The translations under genes were made by a program, and so were the position numbers. From Caldilineaceae bacterium (GTDB lineage Bacteria; Chloroflexota; Anaerolineae; Caldilineales; Caldilineaceae): a DNA stretch of 49,124 nt. Shown here in pieces: positions 26,018-36,438 of the stretch (its first letter is position 1; every line of letters begins with the position of its first letter). The stretch is taken from the NCBI GenBank assembly GCA_011523365.1, contig WTGY01000096.1, positions 1 through 49,124 on the forward strand. Reading direction: 5' to 3'. The notes below the pieces were generated by a model. That model searched no databases. It saw only the letters and a program-made list of their open reading frames with translations, and was not told where the DNA came from.

Positions 26018-28507
26018 CTAGTTTTCGTCGGTCATCAGATTGGCGACCGTCACGCCGTCGTCGCCTTCGCCCAACTCGCCCGGACGGTACTTGCTGACGA
26101 GGGGATGACCCTTCAAGGCAGCGCGCACGGCATCCCTCATGGCTCCGGTTCCCTTGCCATGGATGATGCGCACCCAGGGAAGATTCTCAAGATAGGCATC
26201 ATCAAGGTAACCCTCCAACCTCTGCAGGCCGGCATCCACCCTTTCGCCTCGCAGATCGATCTCAGTCAGCGAGCTCGAATCGGCGTCGCCAGTTTTGGCC
26301 TTTTTCTGTACTCGCACGGCGGGTTGAGGCGTTGCCAGGGGCCCTGTTTGGGCTTTGCTGCGCAACTCAAGACGCCTGACGGGCAGTTTGAGACGGAAGT
26401 TGCCAACCTGCACGTCGGCCTCGTGCGGCACTCCGCCGCGGTTTTCAATGGCAATGACTTCGCCAGTGGCCTGCAGGTTAGGAACGAAGACGCGGTCTCC
26501 CTTTTCAATGGGGCCGCGAATACGCGAGTCCGGCGCGCCGGGGGTAGCGACCTCCTGTTCGACGCGTCCTTCGGAATCCAGTTGGCGGCGACCAACCGCT
26601 TGGCTGGCCTGCTGCAGGAACTGGTTGTGTGCCTCCTGACGGCCGCTGCGGCCCTTTGCCATGAGCCTGCGAAAACCGTCGATCTCGCGGCGGATTTCCC
26701 CCAGCTCATTTTGCATCGTGGTGCGAGTTTCCGCGACTACCTGGCGGCGCGCCTCCTCGATTCTGGCCAGCTGGTAGCGTAGGTCCTCCTCGGCGACATG
26801 GGCACTTCTTTCTCTTTCCTTGGCGTGATCCAGCACGCGCCTGGCCTCCTGGCGCGCGCGCCGTACGTCTTCGAGCATGGCCTCGACTTCGAGGGATTCC
26901 GGGCGGGACATCTTCTCGGCGTCATCGACGATGACCGGATTCAGACCGAGGCGGCGTGCGATGGTCAAGGCGTTCGAGCGCCCAGGGAGGCCGATGCTGA
27001 GCTCGAACGTCGGGCTCAGATTTTCGACATCGAACTCAACGGAGGCGTTGCGCACACCTGCGGTGTTGTGTGCGTAAAGTTTCAGATCGCTGTAGTGTGT
27101 CGTTGCCAGTGTTGTTATGCCCCTGTCGCGCAGGTTTTCAAGCAGTGCGGCGGCGAGGGCGGAGCCTTCGTCGGGATCGGTGCCGGCGCCAAGTTCATCA
27201 AGCAGGACGAGGCTTTGCGGGTCGGCCTCCTCCAGAATGCTGATTATATTTGTCATGTGACTTGAGAAGGTGCTCAAGTTCTGTTCGATAGACTGTTCGT
27301 CGCCGATGTCCGCATAAACGCCTTCGAAAACGGAAAGGGTACTGCCCTCGTCGGCGGGAATCATCAGGCCTGACTGGGCCATTAGAGTAAGGAGCCCTAC
27401 GGTCTTGAGGGTCACCGTCTTTCCGCCGGTGTTGGGGCCGGTAACTACGAGAATGTAGCATTCGTTGTCGAAATAGACGTCAATGGGCACGACAGAATCC
27501 GGGTCCAGGAGTGGATGGCGGGCCTGGCGAAAGTTCAAAACCGAGCCAGGGTGCTGGATCGTATGTTCTTCCCTGGTGTCCTCGTCGATCCCGGCGAATA
27601 TTTCGGCGCGATTCTGCTGAAAGGGGACGATATCGGGCGCGGTGGCCTCAATCTCGAGGGCGTACTTGGCCTTGGCGAATGTGAAGTCGAGCTGGGAAAG
27701 GATCTGTACGTTGCGGCTAATGTAGGGCCCTTCATCGGCGACGAGATCCGAGAGCTCGGCGAGAATGCGCCGAACTTCCTTTTCTTCATCCAGCTCCAGT
27801 TCACGCACGGCGTTGTTCTGCTCGACCACCGCCAACGGCTCGATGAAAAAGGTGGCGCCACTTGCCGACTGGTCGTGAACGATGCCCTGCACCTGCGCCT
27901 TGTATTCAGAGCGCACGGGAATGACGTAGCGGCCCTGGCGCTGCGTGACGATTGATTCCTGCAAAAAGGGGATTATCTCGGTATTTTGAACAAGCCTGTC
28001 GAGGGTACTGAGGAGCCTATCCTGGGCAACGCGCAACTGGGCGCGAATGCGGCCCAGGTCTGAAGATGCGCTGTCGACGACCTCGGCGCGGTCGTTTATG
28101 CAACGGCTGATTTCGCCGATGACGTGCTCGCAGGGTTCGATAGAAAAGGCGATGTCGGCGAGACGGGGAAACTGGCGATTGAGGCGAGTCAAGGTGTTGC
28201 GGAGGGTACGGGCTCGCATCAAAGTCGTACGAACTTCGACGAGCTCAGTTGGAATCAGAATACTTCCGCGCTCAGACTTGGCGACGAGCGAGCGCAGGTC
28301 GTAGACGCCGCCAAAGAAGATGTCGGTTTTCTGGTCCAGGAGTCGGCATGCCTCACTGGTCTGCTCCATCCAGTCGCTGATCGTACGAAGGTCATCGCTG
28401 GGAAGGAGAGAGGTGGCTAGCTCCACCCCCCCATCAAAGGCGCAGAATGAGGCCAACTCATTCAGAATCTTGTCGTATTCGAGAACGCGAGTCGTATGTG
28501 GATTCAT
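26018..28507 (-). CDS. mutS2: Endonuclease MutS2
   Basis: 829 residues. The start MNPHTTRVLEYDKIL matches the family; the frame is open to a TTG at 28522, but the ATG at 28505-28507 has AAGG six bases upstream. The MutS core and clamp fill residues 1-340. The ATPase has Walker A GPNTGGKT at 357-364 and the downstream DELGAGTDPDEGSALAAALL block. A coiled coil rich in Glu/Arg spans about 515-620. A C-terminal Smr nuclease domain occupies the last ~80 residues with IDLRGERVD and HGKGTGAMRD. MutS2 acts on recombination intermediates or stalled, collided ribosomes rather than mismatch repair. A promoter is visible upstream. Exopolysaccharide genes follow directly. Confidence 0.96.
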   Translation of the reverse strand: MNPHTTRVLEYDKILNELASFCAFDGGVELATSLLPSDDLRTISDWMEQTSEACRLLDQKTDIFFGGVYDLRSLVAKSERGSILIPTELVEVRTTLMRARTLRNTLTRLNRQFPRLADIAFSIEPCEHVIGEISRCINDRAEVVDSASSDLGRIRAQLRVAQDRLLSTLDRLVQNTEIIPFLQESIVTQRQGRYVIPVRSEYKAQVQGIVHDQSASGATFFIEPLAVVEQNNAVRELELDEEKEVRRILAELSDLVADEGPYISRNVQILSQLDFTFAKAKYALEIEATAPDIVPFQQNRAEIFAGIDEDTREEHTIQHPGSVLNFRQARHPLLDPDSVVPIDVYFDNECYILVVTGPNTGGKTVTLKTVGLLTLMAQSGLMIPADEGSTLSVFEGVYADIGDEQSIEQNLSTFSSHMTNIISILEEADPQSLVLLDELGAGTDPDEGSALAAALLENLRDRGITTLATTHYSDLKLYAHNTAGVRNASVEFDVENLSPTFELSIGLPGRSNALTIARRLGLNPVIVDDAEKMSRPESLEVEAMLEDVRRARQEARRVLDHAKERERSAHVAEEDLRYQLARIEEARRQVVAETRTTMQNELGEIRREIDGFRRLMAKGRSGRQEAHNQFLQQASQAVGRRQLDSEGRVEQEVATPGAPDSRIRGPIEKGDRVFVPNLQATGEVIAIENRGGVPHEADVQVGNFRLKLPVRRLELRSKAQTGPLATPQPAVRVQKKAKTGDADSSSLTEIDLRGERVDAGLQRLEGYLDDAYLENLPWVRIIHGKGTGAMRDAVRAALKGHPLVSKYRPGELGEGDDGVTVANLMTDEN

Positions 28508-28545
28508 GAAAAACCTTGGCACAACATTAGTTCGAACTTGGGCCG

Positions 28546-28575
28546 ATCATATCACAGCGCGAGCAGGGAAACCAA
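28546..28575 (-). promoter_or_regulatory. Promoter of mutS2 and possibly the exopolysaccharide operon
   Basis: On the minus strand TTGGTT (28570-28575), an 18-base spacer and TATGAT (28546-28551). TGA precedes the -10, giving an extended TGnTATGAT element. It lies about 40 bases before the mutS2 ATG. Confidence 0.55.
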
Positions 28576-28676
28576 AGGAAGGGCCTGTCTCTCAAGTCCG
28601 CGAGAGAGGGCCGCGGCAGAGCGCGGCAGGCGAACGAAACCGGCTAAGATTTAGTTTGTCTCTATCCTTCAGGCCT

Positions 28677-29660
28677 CTACATGTGATATCCCAACCGACG
28701 CAGGAAATTCTCCTTGCGGCGCCACTTTTGAAGGACTTTCACCCAGAGTTCCAGGTAGACGCGGGTGCCGACCATCTCCTCGATTTCGGGTCGAGCGGCT
28801 TGCCCGATTTTCTTGATCATAGAACCCTTGCCGCCGAGAACGATTCCCTTCTGACTGTGGCGTTCTACGTACAGTGTGGCAGCTAAGTGTGTCATTTCCG
28901 GGCTGCGCTGGTTCCACTCGGTAACTGAGACGGCCAAACTGTGCGGGATCTCCTGGCGCAGCAACTGCAGCGCTTTTTCCCGGACAATCTCGGCGGCGAT
29001 AAACCGCATTGAGAGGTCGGTTACCTGGTCGCTGGGATAATAGAGAGGTCCTGGGGGAAGCAACTCGGCGAGCGCGGCGACGAGTTCTTCCACGCCCTCT
29101 CCGGTCGTCGCGCTCATTGTTCGCACGGGCAGGGACTCCTGGGCGCCGCTTCCCTTGGTGAGCCACCTGAGTAGGGCAAGGTACTCGTTGGTCCTATCCT
29201 CGACTCTAACTCCTCTCAAGCTGTCAATCTTATTTGCACCGAGCAGGAGGAAGGGCAATTCGCCTGCGGCCTCATGCAACTCGCGCAGGCGCTCGACAAT
29301 AAACAGATCCTCGTCCGTTGGTGGCGTGCCGATGTCGACCAGCCACAAGATAACGTCGGAATCACTGGCGATGGCCTGCTCGGCCACGTTGACCATGTGT
29401 TTGCCGAGTTTGTTTCGCGGCTGGTGGATACCGGGCGTGTCTAGGAATATTAACTGGGCATCTTCATCGGTGCGGATGCCGAGAATCTGATCGCGTGTGG
29501 TCTGGGGTTTGTCGCTGGTGATGGCGATCTTCTGCCCGAGCAAACAGTTTAGAAGAGTGGACTTGCCGACATTTGGCCGTCCAATCACAGCAATGAATCC
29601 GCTGCGAATCGACTCGGGGAATCCGTCATTTCCGATTTCATGTGCTGCTTCGGGTAGCAT
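28677..29660 (-). CDS. era: GTPase Era
   Basis: 327 residues from the ATG at 29658-29660. Era binds the 3' end of 16S rRNA and assists 30S assembly. G1 GRPNVGKS, the switch region TSDKPQTTRDQILGI, G3 DTPGIH, G4 NKID and the SATTGEGVEEL segment are all present. The C-terminal KH domain shows GKGSMIKKIGQAARPEIEEM. The frame is open with a GTG at 29720, but a TATAAT element at 29726-29731 would start transcription at about that codon, so a downstream start is more likely. The in-frame choices are ATG 29660 or GTG 29672, neither with a strong ribosome site. Confidence 0.95.
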   Translation of the reverse strand: MLPEAAHEIGNDGFPESIRSGFIAVIGRPNVGKSTLLNCLLGQKIAITSDKPQTTRDQILGIRTDEDAQLIFLDTPGIHQPRNKLGKHMVNVAEQAIASDSDVILWLVDIGTPPTDEDLFIVERLRELHEAAGELPFLLLGANKIDSLRGVRVEDRTNEYLALLRWLTKGSGAQESLPVRTMSATTGEGVEELVAALAELLPPGPLYYPSDQVTDLSMRFIAAEIVREKALQLLRQEIPHSLAVSVTEWNQRSPEMTHLAATLYVERHSQKGIVLGGKGSMIKKIGQAARPEIEEMVGTRVYLELWVKVLQKWRRKENFLRRLGYHM

Positions 29661-29725
29661 GAGAGTTTTCACAAAAAGCAATCCCGGCCTGGCCGGACAA
29701 ATGGCGGGCATTTCAGCCACGGCGC

Positions 29726-29734
29726 ATTATAGCA
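29726..29734 (-). promoter_or_regulatory. Extended -10 promoter element for era
   Basis: The minus strand reads TGCTATAAT, a perfect -10 hexamer (29726-29731) with the TGn extension. No good -35 is seen, which extended -10 promoters can tolerate. The predicted start is close to 29719. Confidence 0.5.
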
Positions 29735-29912
29735 CAAACGTCAGATACTCGATCCGGGTTCCAAAGGCGACTCGACCAGAAATCATGGAGGAGCCGCCGT
29801 CCGCAATGACGACACATCAGGCCACCTGCGACCTGGTCGTAAAGGCAGCGGCACCGGACATCCAGTAGAAGGTATACCGTAGGATGGGCGGACGAAGAGG
29901 AATGGTGGAGAG

Positions 29913-29984
29913 TGGATCGGACAGGACTCGAACCTGTAACCCAGGAGTTATGAGCTCCTTGCTCTGCCATTGAGCTACCGATCC
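29913..29984 (-). tRNA. tRNA-Met (CAT anticodon)
   Basis: The minus strand folds as acceptor GGATCGG/CCGATCC, D-arm GCTC..GAGC, anticodon stem AGGAG/CTCCT with loop CTCATAA (anticodon CAT), and T-arm ACAGG-TTCGAGT-CCTGT, with discriminator A. CCA is not encoded. The pairing at the acceptor top is normal, so it looks like an elongator Met tRNA; a lysidine-modified Ile tRNA cannot be excluded by eye. Confidence 0.93.
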
Positions 29985-30006
29985 AGCATCGGGACGAAGG
30001 GATGAG

Positions 30007-30077
30007 AGCGGGTAGCGGGGATCGAACCCGCATCGTCGGCTTGGAAGGCCGGCGCTCTACCATTGAGCTATACCCGC
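30007..30077 (-). tRNA. tRNA-Gly (TCC anticodon)
   Basis: Acceptor GCGGGTA/TACCCGC, D-arm GCTC..GAGC, anticodon loop CTTCCAA (anticodon TCC) on a CCGGC/GCCGA stem with one closing mismatch, and T-arm GCGGG-TTCGATC-CCCGC. The discriminator base is T, normal for bacterial Gly tRNA. CCA is not encoded. Confidence 0.95.
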
Positions 30078-30080
30078 AAG

Positions 30081-30154
30081 TCGGGGAGAGAGGATTTGAA
30101 CCTCCGACCCCAGCGTCCCAAACGCTGTGCGCTGCCAGACTGCGCTACTCCCCG
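30081..30154 (-). tRNA. tRNA-Pro (TGG anticodon)
   Basis: Acceptor CGGGGAG/CTCCCCG, D-arm GCGC..GCGC, anticodon stem CAGCG/CGCTG with loop TTTGGGA (anticodon TGG), T-arm GGAGG-TTCAAAT-CCTCT and discriminator A. It is the first gene of the Pro-Gly-Met cluster, only three bases from tRNA-Gly, and follows a strong promoter. Confidence 0.95.
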
Positions 30155-30171
30155 GTGTGCTGCACTGAGTG

Positions 30172-30200
30172 ATTATAGCCTCAACAGCCCGAAAGAACAA
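30172..30200 (-). promoter_or_regulatory. Promoter of the tRNA cluster
   Basis: Minus strand TTGTTC (30195-30200), a 17-base spacer and perfect TATAAT (30172-30177), placing the start about 10 bases before tRNA-Pro. Confidence 0.7.
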
Positions 30201-30229
30201 TTCTCACCGTTTTCCGGTTCAAGAGAGGT

Positions 30230-31126
30230 CTAACCGCTACCGGCATTTCGGCAACGGGCTGCGAGCTCGTCTCTTCTCGGCCGCAGTTCCAGCCAGTCGA
30301 GGACGGCGATGGCGCTCGTGTATTCGGCGGCGGCGGCGCACCAGTTTCCCTCACGAGCGAAACCTTCGCCCTGGTAGACGTGCGCTCTTTGCAGGAGAAA
30401 CTGGACGTCGCGGTAATCAGGGTCGATGCGATAGAGATCTTCGAGGAGGCGAATGACGTGGGCCCAGTTGGCACCCCAATAGGTCTTGACGTCGACATAG
30501 TGGGCAATCATGTAGCGCTCTTCCTGGACTTGCGGGTTGTTCGGTTCCAGTTCAAGGGCGCTGTCAAACAGCTGCACGGCCTCCTCCAGATTTCCTTCAG
30601 CGATCGCTGCTCTTGCCAGCTCGACGTAGGAGACGAAGAGTTTCTGTTGCAGGTCAACGCTCCTGTAGCCAGGTTGCATGGACTGCACAAAGGAGAAACG
30701 CTGTATCGCTTCCTGCCAGCGGCCTTCTTCATACAGTGCCTGCGCCCTGGCCCACTCGAGATCTGTGGCTGTCGGCTCCACTACTGTCTCTGGAACCGTC
30801 TCTGTCGTGACTACGGCGTCCACGGCCAAAATGGCGCTCCGAGCGGCTTCGTTTTGCGGATCGAACTCAAGGATTCCAGTGTATACGGCGCGGGCTTCGT
30901 CGTGCATGCCCGCCTCCAACATGTCGGAAGCACGTTGCAGTAGAATGGCGACCTGCTGGCGGGTCTGGGCTTCACCGCGCCTTAGACCGTCGCGGTATCC
31001 CAGAAAGACCATGACGAGAATGATTACAAGGGAAAGACCCGTTGAAATCGTTACAGTGTACCAGAACGATGCCGGCAATTCGCGAAATGAAAAGGGAGCG
31101 CCGGCGGGTTGCTGCTGTGTTTCCAT
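30230..31126 (-). CDS. Membrane-anchored TPR-repeat protein
   Basis: 298 residues. A proline-containing N-terminus precedes one membrane helix at about 23-45 ([22 protein letters not shown]). The rest is built of helical TPR-like units: [31 protein letters not shown] at about 60-92, [18 protein letters not shown] near 130, [26 protein letters not shown] near 175-200 and a last unit near 260 with a Cys. An acidic, Thr/Val-rich linker lies at 105-120. TPR proteins act as protein-protein scaffolds; the partner is unknown. It follows metK by 13 bases and is probably the last gene of the SAM-cycle operon, although nothing links it functionally. Confidence 0.85.
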   Translation of the reverse strand: METQQQPAGAPFSFRELPASFWYTVTISTGLSLVIILVMVFLGYRDGLRRGEAQTRQQVAILLQRASDMLEAGMHDEARAVYTGILEFDPQNEAARSAILAVDAVVTTETVPETVVEPTATDLEWARAQALYEEGRWQEAIQRFSFVQSMQPGYRSVDLQQKLFVSYVELARAAIAEGNLEEAVQLFDSALELEPNNPQVQEERYMIAHYVDVKTYWGANWAHVIRLLEDLYRIDPDYRDVQFLLQRAHVYQGEGFAREGNWCAAAAEYTSAIAVLDWLELRPRRDELAARCRNAGSG

Positions 31127-31139
31127 AGGTGACGACGGC

Positions 31140-32354
31140 TTAGCTTGCAGATTGCTTGAGGCGGGCGGCTATACTGGTGTCTTCCCAGGGCAGAGATATG
31201 TCGTCGCGGCCGAAGTGTCCGTAAGCTGCGGTCTGCCGATAGATGGGGCGCCGAAGTTTGAGGTCGCGTATGATTGCGCCTGGCCGCAAGTCGAAGTGCT
31301 TCCCGATCAGGTCTTCGATCTTTCCGTCGCTGATCTTGCCGGTGCCGAAGGTTTCGACGTTGACGCTGAGGGGTCGGGCAACGCCAATGGCGTAAGCGAG
31401 CTGGATTTCGCAGCGGTCGGCCAGACCTGCGGCGACGATGTTCTTGGCTACCCAACGGGCTGCGTAGGCGCCGCTCCGGTCCACTTTAGTGCAGTCCTTG
31501 CCGCTGAAGGCGCCGCCTCCGTGCCGGCCCATGCCGCCGTAGGTGTCAACGATGATTTTACGGCCGGTCAGGCCGGCATCGCCCATCGGCCCGCCGACGA
31601 CGAAGCGGCCCGTCGGGTTTACGTAGATGCGCATATCTTCTTCAACCATGTCCGCGGGGAGAGTCGGGTTGATGCAGCGTTCTATGATTTGGCGTCTGAT
31701 TTCTTCCTGGCAGATGTCGGGAAGGTGCTGTGTGCTTATCAGAACGGTATGTATGCGCTTCGGCTTTCCGAAACTGTATTCCACTGTTACTTGCGACTTG
31801 CCATCGGGACCCAACCAGGGTAGCTCGCCGCTCTTCCGAAGCACGGCCAGCTGCCGGCTCAGTTTGTGGGCCAGATAGATTGGCAGGGGCATCAGGGCGT
31901 CGGTCTCGTTGCAGGCGAAGCCGAACATCATGCCCTGGTCGCCTGCGCCGACCGACTCGATTTCATCCTCCTCGCTGTCCATGATGTCATTCTTGAATTC
32001 CTGAGCGCGGTCGACACCAAGGGCGATGTCGGGTGACTGCGATGCGATTGCGACCTGGACACCGCACGTATCGGCGTCGAAGCCTTTGGCGCTATTATCG
32101 AAACCGATCTCCTTAACCACTTTTCGAACCAGCTCGTCATAGTTCACGGATGCCGTGGTCGTTATTTCGCCCAGGAGAATTACAAAGCCTGTTTTGACAG
32201 CCGCCTCGCAGGCAATGCGCGCGTTGGGATCCTGATCAAAAATGGCGTCGACAACAGCGTCGCTGATCTGATCGCACATTTTGTCTGGGTGCCCCTCGGT
32301 TACCGATTCACTGGTAAAGAGGAGGGAGGGAGCGGTCATGAAGGTGCTGCTCAT
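31140..32354 (-). CDS. metK: S-adenosylmethionine synthetase
   Basis: 404 residues, making SAM from methionine and ATP. The motifs are complete: [19 protein letters not shown] (His22 in GHPDK), [35 protein letters not shown], and [19 protein letters not shown] with the P-loop-like glycines. The start ATG is preceded by AGGAG eight bases upstream. It stands 45 bases downstream of ahcY on the same strand, in a block headed by a SAM-I riboswitch. A SAM-repressed synthetase gene is a classical S-box target. Confidence 0.98.
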   Translation of the reverse strand: MSSTFMTAPSLLFTSESVTEGHPDKMCDQISDAVVDAIFDQDPNARIACEAAVKTGFVILLGEITTTASVNYDELVRKVVKEIGFDNSAKGFDADTCGVQVAIASQSPDIALGVDRAQEFKNDIMDSEEDEIESVGAGDQGMMFGFACNETDALMPLPIYLAHKLSRQLAVLRKSGELPWLGPDGKSQVTVEYSFGKPKRIHTVLISTQHLPDICQEEIRRQIIERCINPTLPADMVEEDMRIYVNPTGRFVVGGPMGDAGLTGRKIIVDTYGGMGRHGGGAFSGKDCTKVDRSGAYAARWVAKNIVAAGLADRCEIQLAYAIGVARPLSVNVETFGTGKISDGKIEDLIGKHFDLRPGAIIRDLKLRRPIYRQTAAYGHFGRDDISLPWEDTSIAARLKQSAS

Positions 32355-32399
32355 TAGCTATTCTCCTGACTGCGGTTCGCATGCCTGCTTGCGGCAGTC

Positions 32400-33683
<1,284 letters not shown>

Positions 33684-33778
33684 CTGTAGCGTAACTCCTA
33701 AATCGATTGATTGTCTTTCAAGAGCAAAGGACCTGTATCTTGACCTGAATCAGAACTGCCACAGTTTATAAGGGTTGA

Positions 33779-34624
33779 CTAACTGTTCCTTGCAGCCAAG
33801 CCCTCAAAGAAACCGCAATGTACGTCAAATCCTAGCTTCTCATAGATGGATTTGGCAACCAAATTATTTTCGTCTACGTTCAGCACAATCACCCTGTATC
33901 CCTCCATTTGGAGGGCGCGGGTGATGCTGGCCGTGACTGCCATAGCGTAGCCCAGGCCGCGACGGTCGGGTCTTGTATAGATGTTGCCGATGGCGGCTAC
34001 GCCCTGTGAGATGATCTTGTCTATCGAGCTCGACACACCCAGCACTTCTGGATTGGGGTAGTGTACCGGCCCAATTGAGTGACGATACGTAACGTGGGTG
34101 CCGCCGGCTGAGGCGAGAGTACCGTCTTCGTCTTCAATGCCGAAGAAGAAGCCGTCGTCGAGCTGATCAGGGTCGAAAGCATCCGGTGCGTAGTCGCCGC
34201 CGTGCCGGTAGAGCGCTATCAGGCGGTTGGCATCGGGCGGGTAGAGGCGGCGTGCCGGCCGGGAGGGCGTTGGGACATGCTTGCCCGGCGGGAGCACCAT
34301 GCGCACCATTTCTCGGGCTGAGATGTGCTGATAGTGCCTTTTGACGGCGGGCATGTGCCATGGAAGGATGCTCAGGAACAATTCGGACGGCAGATCAGCA
34401 TGGGACAAGGCGGCAGCGACACCTTCCTGCGACCCGGCCGTCAGCAGGATGGGCGGCGTCAGACCGTGGTACAGAAGCGCCAGTCCGCCGGCCTCCGGGG
34501 AGACGAGCCAGCGGCATTGGCTGGCCAGATCGGGGCGGAGGTCGGCAATCGCGTAGGCAGCCCAGACCGGGTCCCGGGACAGGATTCTAAGTACTGTCTC
34601 GCTGGCAGTGTGCCCTTTACGCAT
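33779..34624 (-). CDS. GNAT-family acetyltransferase
   Basis: 281 residues from the ATG at 34622-34624, which begins one base after the adenosine kinase stop codon, implying translational coupling. The frame is open further upstream, but that part is antisense-like and unconserved. The N-terminal ~110 residues are a GNAT-like helper domain (TVLRILSRDPVWAAYAIADL). The C-terminal catalytic domain has NIYTRPDRRGLGYAMAVTAS with the R-R-G-L-G acetyl-CoA loop and the closing NLVAKSIYEKLGF motif. This is the FR47/GCN5-related pattern. The substrate is unknown, and why it sits between adenosine kinase and ahcY is unclear. Confidence 0.88.
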   Translation of the reverse strand: MRKGHTASETVLRILSRDPVWAAYAIADLRPDLASQCRWLVSPEAGGLALLYHGLTPPILLTAGSQEGVAAALSHADLPSELFLSILPWHMPAVKRHYQHISAREMVRMVLPPGKHVPTPSRPARRLYPPDANRLIALYRHGGDYAPDAFDPDQLDDGFFFGIEDEDGTLASAGGTHVTYRHSIGPVHYPNPEVLGVSSSIDKIISQGVAAIGNIYTRPDRRGLGYAMAVTASITRALQMEGYRVIVLNVDENNLVAKSIYEKLGFDVHCGFFEGLAARNS

Positions 34625-34625
34625 T

Positions 34626-35582
34626 TCAGGCCGGTTCCCCCCAGAGCAGTTCCTCGCCGAATGTCTGTTCGTAGCGGAGTGCAAACTCCTGCTGGGTGAA
34701 CTGGTGATTGGTTGTCCCGAACTGCTCCAGTACGTAAGTTGCGCACAGTGAACCGACGCGGCCGCACACATCGACGGGCAAACCGGCGCTGTGGGCGGCG
34801 AAATAGGCGCCGCGGTAGGCGTCGCCCGCCCCGGTTGGCTCGGCTACCTTGAGAGGCGGCGCAATGGGAATGTGAAACTCCTGGCCTTGATGATAGATCA
34901 GACTACCGGCGCGGCCTTCGGTGACGACGAGCGTGCCTACCTCCTGGAGAATCGTCTGTCGCGACCAGCCTGTCTTGTTTTCAATTACTGCCATTTCGTA
35001 GTCGTTGACCATCAGCCAGGCGGCGCCCGGAATGCTCTCGCGCAGGTCTTCGCCGCTCAGCCTGGCGGTCTGCTGACTGGGGTCATAGGCAAAGGGGACG
35101 CCCAGATCGCGGCACTCCGAAGCGAAGTTCAGCATGGCCTGGGGATCGTTGGGGCTGATAATCACGACGTCAGCATCGGTCAGGCCGTGGTCGGCGAGGG
35201 AGACGTCGCGGCAGTCGCTCATTGCGCCGGCGTAGAAGTTTGCGATCTGGTTCTGCTCTTCGTCGGTACTTACAAAGAAACTGGCGGTGAATTTGTTGGG
35301 GATTTCGACGACATGGTCGGTGTTGATTCCGTGCTGGTTCAGCCAGGCCTTATAGTCGCCGAAGTCCTGGCCTACAGTACCAAAGAGTATGGGATCGCCG
35401 CCGAGGAGTCTGAGAGAATAGGCGATATTGGCGGCAGTCCCTCCTCGCTGACGAACCATGTCCTCAACCAGAAAGCTGACGCTCAGACGTGTCAGTTTTT
35501 CGGTGATTATCTGATCGGTAAATCGTCCGGGGAAGGACATCAGGTAGTCATAGGCGATGGAGCCGGAAACAACGATTCTCAT
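34626..35582 (-). CDS. adoK: Adenosine kinase, mycobacterial AdoK type (PfkB/ribokinase fold)
   Basis: 318 residues. The sequence runs in step with the remembered mycobacterial AdoK: GSIAYDYLMSFPGRF at the start, RLSVSFLVEDMVRQRGGTAA (residues 32-51), NFYAGAMSD (115-123), NDPQAM and YDPSQQTARLSGEDLR (166-181). The PfkB signature PTGAGDAYRG holds the catalytic Asp254 in the anion-hole GAGD. This type phosphorylates adenosine to AMP and differs from the mammalian-type enzyme. The frame is open upstream to 35777, but the ATG at 35580-35582 starts the conserved region. Its place near ahcY fits removal of the adenosine made from S-adenosylhomocysteine, pulling that reaction forward. Confidence 0.9.
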   Translation of the reverse strand: MRIVVSGSIAYDYLMSFPGRFTDQIITEKLTRLSVSFLVEDMVRQRGGTAANIAYSLRLLGGDPILFGTVGQDFGDYKAWLNQHGINTDHVVEIPNKFTASFFVSTDEEQNQIANFYAGAMSDCRDVSLADHGLTDADVVIISPNDPQAMLNFASECRDLGVPFAYDPSQQTARLSGEDLRESIPGAAWLMVNDYEMAVIENKTGWSRQTILQEVGTLVVTEGRAGSLIYHQGQEFHIPIAPPLKVAEPTGAGDAYRGAYFAAHSAGLPVDVCGRVGSLCATYVLEQFGTTNHQFTQQEFALRYEQTFGEELLWGEPA

Positions 35583-35607
35583 AAGGCACCCAAGTGAAGT
35601 CTGGTCA

Positions 35608-36354
35608 TTAGGTTTTCTGGCTGGCGCCATTTTGCAAACGAAGCAGAATGGAGGCGTCGAGCCTGGATTCGGAGATTCCGGTAGGTGAGTGCTCGACCCG
35701 ATAGGCTGCTGCGCCGGCGCGTGAGGCGACAACGCGGGGCGGTTCGCAGCCGACGAAATGAAGGGCTGCGTTGTCATCGATTCCGTAGCCGCCTGGCATT
35801 TTGCCGTCTGAGATCAGGCGATGGTAGCTGTGCCGCCGTTCGGCCTCGCCATCGTAATGTGGAGAGCAACTGCCCTCAAGAAAGCCGAGGCAGGGGAGAG
35901 CGGTAAGTCTACCCGGAATCGAATCGGTCAGCCCCTGATCGAACCAGCAGATCGCGCCGGCGCTGACACCGGAGAGAAGCGTGCCCTGCCGCCAGCCCTG
36001 TCGCAAAACCTTTTCGACGTCCCACTCCCGCCACAGGGCCAGCATCGACTTTGTGTTGCCGCCGCCGACATAGATTATGTCCTGGTCCAGGAGAAACGCG
36101 GCGACGTCGGCGGTATGGGGCCTGAAGAGGGAGAGGTCTGAAGGCAAAGCGTCGAGCTCCAGGAAGTGACGGTAGAAGTTGGCGATGTAGAAGGCGTCTT
36201 CTCCGCTTCCCTGGGAAAGAAAGCAAATGTGGGGACGACCGGCTGGAACCTGGTCCAGCAGGTACCGGCTCAGTGTCACGTCCTCTTCTTTGGAGGTCAT
36301 ACTGTGGCCCCCGAGGGCGATAATCTGGGGCAGGGCTCTGCTGTCGGCTGACAT
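35608..36354 (-). CDS. Peptidase E-like serine hydrolase (S51 family)
   Basis: 248 residues with the S51 fold. QIIALGGHSM opens the protein. IIYVGGGNTKSML is at about 93-105. The nucleophile elbow GVSAGAICWF holds Ser131. The following SCSPHYDGEAERRHSYHRLI region carries the His expected near the active site. Peptidase E cleaves N-terminal aspartyl dipeptides, and cyanophycinase is a relative, so the exact substrate is uncertain. It lies 25 bases upstream of adoK on the same strand. No direct link to SAM metabolism is known to me. Confidence 0.9.
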   Translation of the reverse strand: MSADSRALPQIIALGGHSMTSKEEDVTLSRYLLDQVPAGRPHICFLSQGSGEDAFYIANFYRHFLELDALPSDLSLFRPHTADVAAFLLDQDIIYVGGGNTKSMLALWREWDVEKVLRQGWRQGTLLSGVSAGAICWFDQGLTDSIPGRLTALPCLGFLEGSCSPHYDGEAERRHSYHRLISDGKMPGGYGIDDNAALHFVGCEPPRVVASRAGAAAYRVEHSPTGISESRLDASILLRLQNGASQKT

Positions 36355-36438
36355 TCGCCTATTCGTCTCGCGAGAATGTGGGTGGTTGGGCTTGGAAACT
36401 GTTAACTGCCAATTGGCTATGCGCGCGTTGAAGGGCGC

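Noticed and set aside
33684..33778. Second SAM or SAH riboswitch before ahcY
   Set aside because: The 95-base gap has none of the S-box or SAH-switch consensus blocks.
34625..34771. Longer N-terminus for the GNAT gene next to adenosine kinase
   Set aside because: The extra ~49 codons overlap adoK and are not conserved; the ATG one base after the adoK stop fits coupling.
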